Part shown: one piece after another, positions 17,606-27,235 of the stretch | Layout: the number at the start of each line of letters is the position of its first letter | Position numbering within the stretch: position 1 is the first letter of the stretch | Source: Bacillus pseudomycoides | GTDB lineage: Bacteria; Bacillota; Bacilli; Bacillales; Bacillaceae_G | Length of the DNA: 52,374 bases | Direction of reading: 5' to 3' | Assembly: GCF_002551005.1 (NCBI RefSeq) | Contig: NZ_NVOY01000001.1 | Coordinates: 1 to 52,374 of the forward strand | The notes under the pieces: generated by a model | What the model saw: the letters and a program-made list of their open reading frames with translations, nothing else | Databases searched by the model: none | Told to the model about the DNA's origin: nothing | Program-made: the position numbers and the translations under genes

Positions 17606-17950
17606 TTACACCTCCTGCACTTTTTCTATTAATCGGATATATTTTCCGTAATCAAGTTCGATCGTTTTAAGCGAAACAACCATACCCTCTAACAGAAAAC
17701 ATGCTTTTTCTTTTGTAGAATCATCTAGATCACTAGGCAATTCATACATCAAAAATCCACCATCTTTTCCAAGTTCAATAGTTGCTTGCACATTACAAAG
17801 TGATTCCACTGCATTTATTGCACCAAACACAACCGCTGTCGTTGCAGCACAGACAAGATCTTGTCCATGCGGAGCGAAGTTGGCATGTCCGGTCATTTTA
17901 AATGATTGGATACTTCCTAATTTCGTGCGGTTAATCGTAATTTTAATCAT
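17606..17950 (-). CDS. prp: Ribosomal-processing cysteine protease Prp (YsxB)
   Basis: A 114-residue protease that trims the N-terminus of L27. The catalytic pair of the family is visible: H22 (TGHANFAPHG) and C34 (QDLVCAATTAV). It sits between rplU (11 bp) and rpmA (3 bp), the conserved Firmicute order, and its substrate rpmA carries the expected FF-AS cleavage site. Confidence 0.93.
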   Translation of the reverse strand: MIKITINRTKLGSIQSFKMTGHANFAPHGQDLVCAATTAVVFGAINAVESLCNVQATIELGKDGGFLMYELPSDLDDSTKEKACFLLEGMVVSLKTIELDYGKYIRLIEKVQEV

Positions 17951-17961
17951 GACAACCCGAA

Positions 17962-18270
17962 TTAAGCGTTGATTGCTTCAATCACTAATTTCGTGTACGG
18001 TTGACGGTGACCTTGTTTTTTACGATTGTTCTTTTTCGCTTTGTATTTGAAAACGATGATTTTCTTAGCGCGACCTTGTTTTTCAACTTTCGCAGTAACC
18101 GTTGCACCTTCTACAACTGGGCTACCAACTTTAACAGTTTCGCCACCAACGAAAAGAACTTTGTCAAAAGTAACAGTTTCACCAGCTTCTACGTCTAATT
18201 TCTCTACGTAGATTGCTTGACCAGCTTCAACTTTAATTTGTTTTCCACCTGTTTCGATAATTGCGTACAT
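17962..18270 (-). CDS. rplU: 50S ribosomal protein L21
   Basis: A 102-residue L21 (starts [18 protein letters not shown], ends [11 protein letters not shown]) that binds 23S rRNA in the large subunit. Start: ATG behind GAGGAGGTG. First gene of rplU-prp-rpmA; a structured leader upstream matches the position of the L21 leader of Firmicutes. Confidence 0.97.
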   Translation of the reverse strand: MYAIIETGGKQIKVEAGQAIYVEKLDVEAGETVTFDKVLFVGGETVKVGSPVVEGATVTAKVEKQGRAKKIIVFKYKAKKNNRKKQGHRQPYTKLVIEAINA

Positions 18271-18388
18271 AATTGCACCTCCTCATAATTACTAAGACTC
18301 GCCAAAACGAGGTAGACATACAATGCCTTTTAGGAACCTGTCCTGCGCGGTTGTAGTATATAGCAGTTTAGGTGCTATAAACTATAAC
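18271..18388 (-). ncRNA. L21 leader (rplU 5' UTR regulatory RNA)
   Basis: The 118-nt leader contains the block CCGCGCAGGACAGGTTCC and an adjoining GC-rich stem, at the position where Bacillus has the L21 leader RNA thought to mediate ribosomal-protein feedback. Identification rests on position and the recalled core; a covariance search would decide. Confidence 0.65.
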
Positions 18389-18394
18389 ATAGAG

Positions 18395-18424
18395 ATGTTA
18401 TCACGAAACACATCCTATTGTCAA
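18395..18424 (-). promoter_or_regulatory. Sigma-A-like promoter of rplU-prp-rpmA
   Basis: TTGACA (18424-18419) and TAACAT (18400-18395) with an 18-bp spacer, lying just after the end of the upstream RNase gene. Confidence 0.55.
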
Positions 18425-18439
18425 TGAATCTTATACTAA

Positions 18440-19822
18440 CTATTTTTTCCGCGCGCTTATCTCTTCCTTCGTTCCAAAACGTTGAATCGTGTAACGCGCT
18501 GCTTCATCATCAATAAAATAAATTTGAAAAGATATATTGCGCTGCATTTCTTTCTCAAAAAAGATTTGCTGCACATTCGGATGAGCAGCGATTAGAACAG
18601 CTTCGTCATCTGTTCCATTATAAGCAATGAGTTCTCTCTCTAACTCATATGCTACCGTTTCATGCGATAACACATAACCGCTGCCTTGACACATTCTGCA
18701 ATCTGTTAATAGCATATCACGAAGCGATTGTTTTTTACGTTTTCTTGTTATTTCTAAAATACCAAGCTCTGTAAATCCTAATACTCTTGTATAAGTGTGG
18801 TCTTTTTCTAAGTGTGACTTTACGATTCCTCTTATTTTTTCCTTTTCCTCGCGGCGCTTCATATTAATAAAATCAATTAAAATCATCCCGCCAATGTCAC
18901 GAAGTCGTAACTGCCGTGCAATTTCTTTTGCTGCTATTTCATTTGTGCGCAGTACTGTATCTTGTAAATTTTGTTTTCCGGTAAATTTACCAGTGTTTAC
19001 ATCGATTACCGTCATCGTTTCCATTTGTTCAATGAGTAAATTTGCTCCATTTGGAAGCCACACTACTTTTTTCAATGCCTTTTCAATTTCACGATCAATT
19101 CCATATCGAGCAAATAACGGCGTCTTTTCATGAAAGAAAGCAACTTTTTCTGCACCTATTTTTCCTTCTAATTCTTGTATCATACTGCGCTGATCTACAA
19201 TCACTTGCGAAATCGTATCTACTGGTATTTCTTGAAGGATTCGATCTAAAAAACTAGACGGAGAATACACGAGAAGCGGTGCCTTTCCTCGTTGTTCTTG
19301 TTTTTTCACAAGTTCAAATTGAGATCGAAGGCGTTGCATCTCTGCTTGTACTTCTTGTATTTCTACTTTTTCACACGCAGAACGGAAAATAAATCCTCCT
19401 GTTTTTTCTAGCGCAAGAAGTTGTTCTCTCTTTTTCTCATCTTTTATTTTCCGGGAAACGGCAAAAACCGTGTCATAGGGCATATATACAACATATTTCC
19501 CGGTGAATTCTATGTTTGCTGTAATTTTTGGCCCTTTCGTATCAATCGCTTCTTTCACAACTTGTACAAGAAGCGATTGCCCTTCATGTACTCGCATAGA
19601 TGATGGCACATTTTCATATGACAAATAAGCATGCTTCTCCAAGCCAATATTGACAAAAGCTGCGTTCATCCCGGCGATTGTTCGCATGACGCGACCAATG
19701 TATATATTTCCAACAATTTGTTCTTGTTCATTTCGTTGCCATAAGAGTTCTACAACCTCTTTCTCTTCTTCAACAGCAACTCGTTTTTCCGAACCGGTGT
19801 AATTTATATATAACGTCTTCAA
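18440..19822 (-). CDS. rng: Ribonuclease E/G family protein (RNase G-like)
   Basis: A 460-residue endoribonuclease that cuts single-stranded A/U-rich RNA. An S1-type domain comes first (GNIYIGRVMRTIAGMNAAFVN, about residues 36-110). The catalytic domain carries the Mg-binding aspartates in TVIDVNTGKFTG and ILIDFINM. The zinc-link cysteines are in CRMCQGSG. Start is a TTG behind AGAGGAA. B. subtilis lacks this enzyme and relies on RNase Y; here it lies directly before the rplU operon and after spoIVFB. Whether it is the main mRNA-decay enzyme is unknown. Confidence 0.9.
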   Translation of the reverse strand: MKTLYINYTGSEKRVAVEEEKEVVELLWQRNEQEQIVGNIYIGRVMRTIAGMNAAFVNIGLEKHAYLSYENVPSSMRVHEGQSLLVQVVKEAIDTKGPKITANIEFTGKYVVYMPYDTVFAVSRKIKDEKKREQLLALEKTGGFIFRSACEKVEIQEVQAEMQRLRSQFELVKKQEQRGKAPLLVYSPSSFLDRILQEIPVDTISQVIVDQRSMIQELEGKIGAEKVAFFHEKTPLFARYGIDREIEKALKKVVWLPNGANLLIEQMETMTVIDVNTGKFTGKQNLQDTVLRTNEIAAKEIARQLRLRDIGGMILIDFINMKRREEKEKIRGIVKSHLEKDHTYTRVLGFTELGILEITRKRKKQSLRDMLLTDCRMCQGSGYVLSHETVAYELERELIAYNGTDDEAVLIAAHPNVQQIFFEKEMQRNISFQIYFIDDEAARYTIQRFGTKEEISARKK

Positions 19823-19861
19823 AGTCTATTCCTCTCTTTTATCCTTTTTTTATACAATATT

Positions 19862-19890
19862 AAAGGTTAGTGTTATCGTCAACACTAACC
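19862..19890 (-). terminator. Terminator of spoIVFA-spoIVFB
   Basis: Perfect stem GGTTAGTGTT/AACACTAACC followed by TTTAATATT on the minus strand, overlapping the spoIVFB stop codon. Confidence 0.8.
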
Positions 19891-20745
19891 AATTAACTCT
19901 TCTACAGATGATGCTGTTCTTTTTTCTGTAAAATATGCGTAAAGCAATTCATTTTCATCTAGCGTGTATTGATTTTTATGATCTCCATTTATAATAATTG
20001 AATGCTTATATCCCCTTCGAAACTGTGTGAAAATATGATACAAACTCGTTTCCCTTTGAACTGTAATTGCTGTAACCTTGGCAATTTCTCGTTTCTTTCC
20101 GTAATACCGCTCCAATAAAAAACGCATAAATGCATAACGACGTTGTTTCCACTCTTGAAATAAAGAAAATGCTAAATAAAGAAGTAACGCCCACATCATT
20201 GCATTCTTTCCATTCCAAAAGAGCTGTAGCCCTAATATAGTACTAAGACATACAATTGAAATTCTCATCATAATATTGTGCGCTTGTAAAAATGGAAAGC
20301 GATACGATAATACGTTTAGTACAATTTTCCCTCCATCAAGAGGCCAAATCGGTAATAAATTAAAAAATAAAATGGTCATATTGTTCCACAGAAAAAAATT
20401 GTAAAAGTTTTCTCCCATCCAGCCTACCGTGTACAATGAATAGGCAGCCGCTACCATCCATACATGTTGAACAGGCCCTGCTATAATAACAATCATTTCT
20501 TCTTTTAACGGCTTATTCCCATGCTCATCAAGCTCAGCTACCCCGCCAAATGGCAAGAGCTGAATCTGTTTAATGCGCCATTTAAAATGAGCGGCTGCTA
20601 TCGCATGACCTAATTCATGAATAAAGACAATGAAAAATAAAATAAGCACCTCTTTAAAACGAGCTGTAAAAACCGCAATTGCTATAACGCCCCAAAACAA
20701 CGGATGAATGGTAATCTTTGAAAAAATCTCACTATATTTATTCAA
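19885..20745 (-). CDS. spoIVFB: SpoIVFB, intramembrane metalloprotease for pro-sigma-K
   Basis: Site-2-type (M50B) protease that cleaves pro-sigma-K in the mother cell. The zinc site HELGH is at residues 43-47 and the third ligand is D137 (LPIWPLDGG), both at B. subtilis numbering. Several hydrophobic segments cover residues 15-195; the last 90 residues resemble the CBS domain that binds sigma-K substrate and ATP. Start: TTG (20743-20745) behind AGGTGA, overlapping spoIVFA by 8 bp, so synthesis is coupled to its inhibitor-scaffold. Confidence 0.94.
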   Translation of the reverse strand: MNKYSEIFSKITIHPLFWGVIAIAVFTARFKEVLILFFIVFIHELGHAIAAAHFKWRIKQIQLLPFGGVAELDEHGNKPLKEEMIVIIAGPVQHVWMVAAAYSLYTVGWMGENFYNFFLWNNMTILFFNLLPIWPLDGGKIVLNVLSYRFPFLQAHNIMMRISIVCLSTILGLQLFWNGKNAMMWALLLYLAFSLFQEWKQRRYAFMRFLLERYYGKKREIAKVTAITVQRETSLYHIFTQFRRGYKHSIIINGDHKNQYTLDENELLYAYFTEKRTASSVEELIG

Positions 20746-21454
20746 AGGAAATCACCTGAATTGGATCAATAAATTTTTCATTCTTTTTGAACGCAAAATA
20801 AAATTTTCCATTTGCAACTGTTCCAACTTTTTGCTTTTTCGCTACATAATCATATAGCTTAACTGATGTTTCTCCTAAATTTCCGTACCAAGATTCCGTA
20901 CCATCTGCATGTTGGATTTCAACTGTATTTCCAAACTCCTCTTTTTGACCAATCGAGACAACAACGCCCTCATTAACTGATTCCACAACGGCATTCGCGT
21001 CTGTTTGTACAAACACACCTTGTCCGTTTGCCTGAAAACTTTGCGTTACTTTTCCTGAAGCAGGAACAGCGTAATTCTTTTCTTTCTGCGTTGTTTTCTT
21101 TTCACTAGAGGGTAAAAAAGATAGCGGTTTTCCAAACTTTGATTCATACCACTTCGACACAGATGCAAATTGAAATTCTTCTTTCATTACTTGTTTAACA
21201 ACTGTACGTGGGCCTTCAAAAGAATTTGTTGTGTTTTTAAATAAGATGGCTACGACAAGAACAAGAATAGCAGATAGCAGCAGCTTAAAGAGAAATATTT
21301 CCTTTCGGAAGATAGGCTTTGTCTTTTCTCCTTCTTCAACAAGAAGCGGTGTATAGTCTTGTTCTTCATATAAAAACATTTCATCCTCTCTTTCCTGCTG
21401 CGCTTTTCTCTTCTCAATACGCTTTTTAATTTCTTCTACTCGTTTATCTCTCAT
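20738..21454 (-). CDS. spoIVFA: SpoIVFA, regulator of SpoIVFB
   Basis: A 238-residue membrane protein that holds SpoIVFB inactive in the outer forespore membrane until SpoIVB and CtpB cleave it. Charged cytoplasmic N-terminus, one transmembrane helix (about residues 76-92) and an extracytoplasmic M23-like domain (about 130-235; GKVTQSFQANGQGVFVQT) without the zinc-binding His/Asp set, so it is probably not a peptidase. A good sigma-E promoter lies upstream. Confidence 0.92.
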   Translation of the reverse strand: MRDKRVEEIKKRIEKRKAQQEREDEMFLYEEQDYTPLLVEEGEKTKPIFRKEIFLFKLLLSAILVLVVAILFKNTTNSFEGPRTVVKQVMKEEFQFASVSKWYESKFGKPLSFLPSSEKKTTQKEKNYAVPASGKVTQSFQANGQGVFVQTDANAVVESVNEGVVVSIGQKEEFGNTVEIQHADGTESWYGNLGETSVKLYDYVAKKQKVGTVANGKFYFAFKKNEKFIDPIQVISFE

Positions 21455-21487
21455 CCTGACCCCTTCCTCTTTCCATCAGTTTGTACA

Positions 21488-21516
21488 TATGTATGAGTTG
21501 TCCGGGAAAGATATTC
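21488..21516 (-). promoter_or_regulatory. Sigma-E-type promoter of spoIVFA-spoIVFB
   Basis: GAATATC (21516-21510) and CATACATA (21495-21488) with a 14-bp spacer fit the mother-cell sigma-E consensus. The spoIVF operon is sigma-E dependent in B. subtilis. Confidence 0.65.
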
Positions 21517-21574
21517 ATGGGAATGCTTTTCTCCTAGAAGGTCAGAGCGTATACGAGCAGCTATCCTTAAAACA

Positions 21575-21606
21575 AAAAAAAGCACTCCACATATATGCGA
21601 AGTGCT
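21575..21606 (-). terminator. Terminator of mreBCD-minCD
   Basis: Stem AGAGCACTTCGCA/TGGAGTGCTTTTTTTT just after the minD stop codon on the minus strand. Confidence 0.85.
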
Positions 21607-21607
21607 C

Positions 21608-22405
21608 TTAACGTATTCCGAAGAATTTTTTCATTTTCGTAAATACTGATTCTTTTTCATTTTCAAGCGGTTGCAATGGCACATTTTCTCCAAGCAAACG
21701 TCTTGCAATATTTCGATAAGCAATGGATGCCTTTCCACTCGGCTGCAATGCTACAGGCTCTCCTGTATTTGTTGCTCGAATCACCGCATCATCATCTTCA
21801 ACGACCCCAAGTAATTCAATAGACAAGGTACGTACAATTTCATCTACATCCAACATATCTTGTTCATGTAGCATATGACTGCGGACACGATTGATAACTA
21901 ACTTAGGCGGCTCGATATCTTCTTTTTCCAATAGTCCGATAATCCGATCAGCATCACGCATTGAAGATACTTCTGGTGTTGTCACAACAATTGCTTTATC
22001 AGCACCTGCCACAGCGTTTTTAAAACCTTGTTCAATACCGGCCGGGCAATCAATTAATATGTAATCATAATCTTGACGTAATTGTTGTATTAATTCTTCC
22101 ATTTGTTCGGGTGTTACTGCCGACTTGTCACTCGTTTGTGCTGCAGGTAATAAATAAAGTTCATCAAAGCGCTTATCTCGAATAAGAGCTTGAGGTAAAC
22201 GACAACGTCCTTCAACAACATCAACAAGATCATATACAATACGGTTTTCCAATCCCATTACTACGTCTAAATTTCGCAAGCCGATATCTGTATCAATTAA
22301 ACATATTTTTTTCCCAGATAACGCCAAGGCTGTACCAATATTTGCAGACGTTGTAGTTTTACCTACTCCGCCTTTTCCAGATGTAATAACTATTGCCTCT
22401 CCCAC
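21608..22405 (-). CDS. minD: Septum-site determining ATPase MinD
   Basis: Membrane-associated ATPase that recruits MinC and restricts FtsZ rings to midcell. The deviant Walker A GKGGVGKTT is at residues 10-18, Walker B-like LIDCPAG follows, and the C-terminal amphipathic membrane helix is in VFTKMKKFFGIR. 265 residues, normal. The start is a GTG (22403-22405), 2 bp after minC. Bacillus uses DivIVA/MinJ rather than MinE for placement; no minE is present. Confidence 0.97.
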   Translation of the reverse strand: MGEAIVITSGKGGVGKTTTSANIGTALALSGKKICLIDTDIGLRNLDVVMGLENRIVYDLVDVVEGRCRLPQALIRDKRFDELYLLPAAQTSDKSAVTPEQMEELIQQLRQDYDYILIDCPAGIEQGFKNAVAGADKAIVVTTPEVSSMRDADRIIGLLEKEDIEPPKLVINRVRSHMLHEQDMLDVDEIVRTLSIELLGVVEDDDAVIRATNTGEPVALQPSGKASIAYRNIARRLLGENVPLQPLENEKESVFTKMKKFFGIR

Positions 22406-22407
22406 AG

Positions 22408-23097
22408 CTATACAATTCCCCTTTCTAACCTTGTTAAATTAGGTCTAAGATGAGTGAGAAGTTGAATGCGATCGACAACAATGTGATTGTTCTCATTAAT
22501 GTAGGCACATTCTGCCCCTTCCGCCCCGTCTTCTTTCTCCTCAGGAGCGCGCATTGTCACATCGCTAATCCGAAGCTGCATTGGATTCATAACAGAAGCT
22601 GCTATAACAGCTTCTGCATCCCCATAATATCCAGCATGTGCAATTCCTCGTAATGCTCCAATAATAAAAATATTTCCTCCAGCGATAACCGTACCGCCTG
22701 GATTCACATCTCCAATCAATAATAAATCGCCTTTTACATGCAATATTTGACCTGAGCGAACAATTTTTGAAACAGAAACAATTTCTGTTTCTTCTTTCCA
22801 TGCCACCGCTTGTTCTTTCGTTACAACATCACTCTCAATAGAATCTACGACTAAATTCTTTTTATTACGAATTAACGTGCGCAACTCTTCTTGTTGGACC
22901 TCTGTTACATAACGATTTCCAACCCTAACCTGTACTTCAATTAAAGAGCGTCCATCACCCTCGTAATAATGAGTGGAAAGCTTTTCGTCAAGTTCTTGCA
23001 GTAATTCACGAAATGAACAGGAATCATCCAGATGTAATGCTAAACCATCTTTCGTTCCTTTTATAGTCACATTTTGTTGCTTTTTTTCTGTCACCAA
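22408..23097 (-). CDS. minC: Septum-site inhibitor MinC
   Basis: Inhibitor of FtsZ polymerisation, 229 residues. The N-terminal domain (about 1-100) contacts FtsZ. The C-terminal beta-helix domain (about 110-215; [34 protein letters not shown]-like block) dimerises and binds MinD. The reading frame opens with TTG-GTG; either codon could start, with GTG at 23094 equally plausible. Part of mreBCD-minCD. Confidence 0.95.
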   Translation of the reverse strand: MVTEKKQQNVTIKGTKDGLALHLDDSCSFRELLQELDEKLSTHYYEGDGRSLIEVQVRVGNRYVTEVQQEELRTLIRNKKNLVVDSIESDVVTKEQAVAWKEETEIVSVSKIVRSGQILHVKGDLLLIGDVNPGGTVIAGGNIFIIGALRGIAHAGYYGDAEAVIAASVMNPMQLRISDVTMRAPEEKEDGAEGAECAYINENNHIVVDRIQLLTHLRPNLTRLERGIV

Positions 23098-23129
23098 TGC
23101 TCACCCCACCGATTTAATTCGACATAAAA

Positions 23130-23672
23130 TCAGAAAATCCTTTTTTCTTTTTCTTCCATAGCGTCGGAAAGACGTAAAAGATATCGTTGCAGTGGGAAGC
23201 AAAACAGCAGTAAAAAAATTCCGTTCAACAACAGCGTCGGAAGAAGACGATCTGTGAAAAAGATATGCGCTGGCATATGAACACGACCAATTAACGTCAA
23301 AAATCCATACACATAATACTCTAGCGCAGCAATGCTCGCTAATACAATAAAGAACACGATAAAAAGGTTCACTTGTAAAATTCGCATTGCCTGGTAGACA
23401 AGATACACTAAAATTGGATAAGCAAATATATACACACCAACTAACTCTGTATGTACGATATCAAACAAAAAACCAAATAATAGCCCATAGTAAATACCAT
23501 GCACAGAATTAAAGTAAATTGCAATAAAGCATAAAACAATCATTAAAAAATGCGGTGCTACAATTGTATTCTTCCAAAAAAGACTAGTTGGAACAATAGT
23601 AGAAAACATATTCTCCAATACAAATACGAAAAGAAGTAGAAGAGGAAGAATCGCTTTTTTTAAAATCTCCAT
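23130..23672 (-). CDS. mreD: Rod-shape determining protein MreD
   Basis: A 180-residue integral membrane protein with about five hydrophobic helices and few charged loops, typical of MreD, a member of the elongasome with MreB, MreC, RodA and PBP2-type enzymes. Starts 11 bp after mreC, with GAGGGGA before the ATG. Confidence 0.9.
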   Translation of the reverse strand: MEILKKAILPLLLLFVFVLENMFSTIVPTSLFWKNTIVAPHFLMIVLCFIAIYFNSVHGIYYGLLFGFLFDIVHTELVGVYIFAYPILVYLVYQAMRILQVNLFIVFFIVLASIAALEYYVYGFLTLIGRVHMPAHIFFTDRLLPTLLLNGIFLLLFCFPLQRYLLRLSDAMEEKEKRIF

Positions 23673-23683
23673 CTCTTCCCCTC

Positions 23684-24544
23684 CTATTTCCCTAAATCTA
23701 CTGTCGACATAGTCCGTTTGGCAACCATAACATTGCTAACATCACTTAAGTCTGCTGCAGGCTTGATATAAGCTGTTTGTGTTAATCCGTACTCATCCGC
23801 TGTTACCTCAACGATTTGTCCAATAACCAATCCATCTGGGAACACACCGCCAAGACCAGAAGTTACAACTGTTTGATCCTTCTCTACTTTCACACCAGAT
23901 GGGATTTTTGTGAAAACAAGCTGCTGCTTCTCTTTATCGTACCCTTCAATTAATCCGAAAACATTACTATCTCCTCGGACAACAGCTGAAATACGATTTG
24001 TTCGGTTTAATGAGCTGATTAACTCAACTGTTGAAGTAAACTGTGAAACACTTTTTACTTTTCCAATTAAACCTTTTGATGTAATAACAGCCGCATCTTT
24101 TTGAATGCCTTGTTGTGCACCTTTATCAATCCCGATTAAGTCATTCCATTTATCTGGATTGCGAGCAATAACAGTTGCTTGAATTGGTTTAAAATCACTA
24201 AGTGTATCTTTTTTTCCAAGAATATCACGAAGTTCTTCATTTGTTTTTTCTAATTCTTTTACTTTTACGGACAGCTCTGCATACTTGTCCAATTTTGATT
24301 TTAATTCTTTATTTTCTTCATACGTGCGCTTTACATCTTCTACGTTCTCAAAGAATCCGGCAACATAATTCGCTGGCTTTTGAAATACACGTTCTACAAC
24401 TCCTACGGTATCCTTTACAAACTGCTCTGGCCACGTTAGATTTTTCCGTTCTTTCAATGAGATTCCGATCAATGCCACGAGAAGAATAATACTAACTAAT
24501 AAAACAATTAATCTTTTGTTTAAGAAAAACTGTGGCACGTTCAC
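23684..24544 (-). CDS. mreC: Rod-shape determining protein MreC
   Basis: A 286-residue bitopic protein: short cytoplasmic tail, one helix (about residues 12-29), a coiled coil (about 65-110; KELEKTNEELRDIL) and an extracytoplasmic beta-domain. It links the MreB filament to cell-wall synthases. The start is GTG (24542-24544). Middle of mreBCD. Confidence 0.94.
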   Translation of the reverse strand: MNVPQFFLNKRLIVLLVSIILLVALIGISLKERKNLTWPEQFVKDTVGVVERVFQKPANYVAGFFENVEDVKRTYEENKELKSKLDKYAELSVKVKELEKTNEELRDILGKKDTLSDFKPIQATVIARNPDKWNDLIGIDKGAQQGIQKDAAVITSKGLIGKVKSVSQFTSTVELISSLNRTNRISAVVRGDSNVFGLIEGYDKEKQQLVFTKIPSGVKVEKDQTVVTSGLGGVFPDGLVIGQIVEVTADEYGLTQTAYIKPAADLSDVSNVMVAKRTMSTVDLGK

Positions 24545-24587
24545 ACCCTCTTAAATTCACTAATTTTTTGTGTTGAAATAATGGATT

Positions 24588-25607
<1,020 letters not shown>

Positions 25608-25771
25608 CTATATCTTCCTTTCTAATTTTGACAAATTGCTCATTTTTCTTCGATATTATTATATTTATATAAAACATAACGTTTTTACATGTTCTCTGTT
25701 ATAGTGTAGACGAAAGCCTACAAAAAACTCATAACTCACATTATAAAACAAAATAAAGAAAAAAAATAGTC

Positions 25772-26449
25772 TTAAATATGACCTTTATCTTTTAAACTAA
25801 CGAATTTATGGTCACCAATAATAATATGATCGAGAATTTCAATCCCAATAATTCTCCCGCATTCTACAAGTCTTTTCGTGACTTCAATATCTTCTCGGCT
25901 TGGCGTGGGGTCTCCGGAAGGATGATTATGAAGACAGATAATAGAGGCAGCAGCGCGGCGAAAAGCTTCCTTGAACACCTCGCGCGGATGCACAATCGAG
26001 GCATTCAAACTTCCAATAAATACTGTTTGTCGATGCATCACTTGATTTTTCGTATTTAAATATAAACATACAAAATGTTCCTGTTGTAAAAAGCGCATCT
26101 CCTCCATCATATAACGTGCGCAATCTTCTGGATTACGAATGCTATATCTATTTTGATACTCTAAGCGTACCATTCTTCGTCCAAGTTCAAAAGCAGCAAT
26201 AAGTTGGGATGCTTTTGCCACCCCAACGCCATGAATGCTTGTCATCTCTTCAATTGTTGCATCTTTTAACATTCGTAATCCGTCAAAGTAATGCAAAATT
26301 CGGTTTGCTAATGTTAAGACCGACTCCTCTTTTGAACCTGTTCGAAGTAATATAGCGAGAAGTTCTGTGTTTGATAAGCTGCTTGCTCCTTCTAGCAATA
26401 AACGCTCCCGTGGTTGATCTTCTTTCACAACATCACGAATGCAGCTCAT
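25772..26449 (-). CDS. radC: RadC (YsxA), JAMM-domain protein
   Basis: A 225-residue protein with an N-terminal helix-hairpin-helix region (IHGVGVAKASQLIAAFELGRR) and a C-terminal JAMM/MPN domain with the metal motif LHNHPSGDPTPSREDIEVT. The name comes from a misassigned DNA repair phenotype; the molecular role is unsettled. The ATG follows GGAGGCTGG. It lies 13 bp after maf, so the two are probably co-transcribed. Confidence 0.93.
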   Translation of the reverse strand: MSCIRDVVKEDQPRERLLLEGASSLSNTELLAILLRTGSKEESVLTLANRILHYFDGLRMLKDATIEEMTSIHGVGVAKASQLIAAFELGRRMVRLEYQNRYSIRNPEDCARYMMEEMRFLQQEHFVCLYLNTKNQVMHRQTVFIGSLNASIVHPREVFKEAFRRAAASIICLHNHPSGDPTPSREDIEVTKRLVECGRIIGIEILDHIIIGDHKFVSLKDKGHI

Positions 26450-26462
26450 ATTCCAGCCTCCT

Positions 26463-27023
26463 TTACATATTAAATTGTTTCAACTCGCGCACAACACGTG
26501 CAATCGGCAAGCCAACAATCGCATAAAAATCACCTTGTATATGCTGAACAAAAATTGCACCTTTTCCCTGTATCCCATAGCTACCTGCTTTATCAAGCGG
26601 TTCTTTCGTTTGCACATATGCATGAATTTCTTCTTCAGTTAATTTCCAAAACGTTACTTCTGCACGCTCATAAAATGTCACTGTTTTTTCTTTTGAAATA
26701 AGAGCAACTCCTGTATACACCTCATGAGTTTTTCCTGATAAGAATTGTAACATTTCTTTCGCTTCACTCTCATCCTCTGGTTTTCCTAGAATACGCGACT
26801 CGAAAGTAACGATTGTATCAGCACCAAGCACAACACAGTCTTCGTAATCCTTTGCTACAGCAGACGCTTTTTGCAACGCAAGTGACATCACGATATCATG
26901 CGGTGATGAATACGCTCCAATCGTTTCTTCTACATCACTAACTACAACCTCAAATGGCATATCCACAAGCTCAAGTAATTCTTTACGCCTTGGTGAACCA
27001 GACGCTAAAATAAGTTTTTTCAT
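26463..27023 (-). CDS. maf: Maf nucleotide pyrophosphatase
   Basis: Maf/Ham1-fold enzyme that hydrolyses non-canonical or excess nucleoside triphosphates (dTTP/UTP type) to monophosphates. Key parts: [12 protein letters not shown] at the N-terminus, the GADTIV loop, and [12 protein letters not shown]. The frame could open at 27038, but AAAGGAGAACGT sits just before the ATG at 27023, giving a protein that begins [13 protein letters not shown], as expected for the family. It precedes radC. Confidence 0.93.
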   Translation of the reverse strand: MKKLILASGSPRRKELLELVDMPFEVVVSDVEETIGAYSSPHDIVMSLALQKASAVAKDYEDCVVLGADTIVTFESRILGKPEDESEAKEMLQFLSGKTHEVYTGVALISKEKTVTFYERAEVTFWKLTEEEIHAYVQTKEPLDKAGSYGIQGKGAIFVQHIQGDFYAIVGLPIARVVRELKQFNM

Positions 27024-27132
27024 ACGTTCTCCTTTCATTTTTAAAATTAGCAGGAAGACACAGCATAACCATACTAAATGTATAGATTCTCCTCAAATTT
27101 TAAAAATATCATTTTTCTTTTAAAAAAATACA

Positions 27133-27168
27133 AAAGAAAGGAAAAAGCACCACCTTGCTTTTCCTTTC
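27133..27168 (-). terminator. Terminator of spoIIB
   Basis: Stem GAAAGGAAAAGCA/TGCTTTTTCCTTTC downstream of spoIIB on the minus strand, ending in CTTTTG. It could also work in the other direction. Confidence 0.7.
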
Positions 27169-27235
27169 CTCAGTACGAATAAGTAATAGAAAAAAGCACC
27201 CACATGCTGATGGTGATTTAAATCTCATCTCATTA

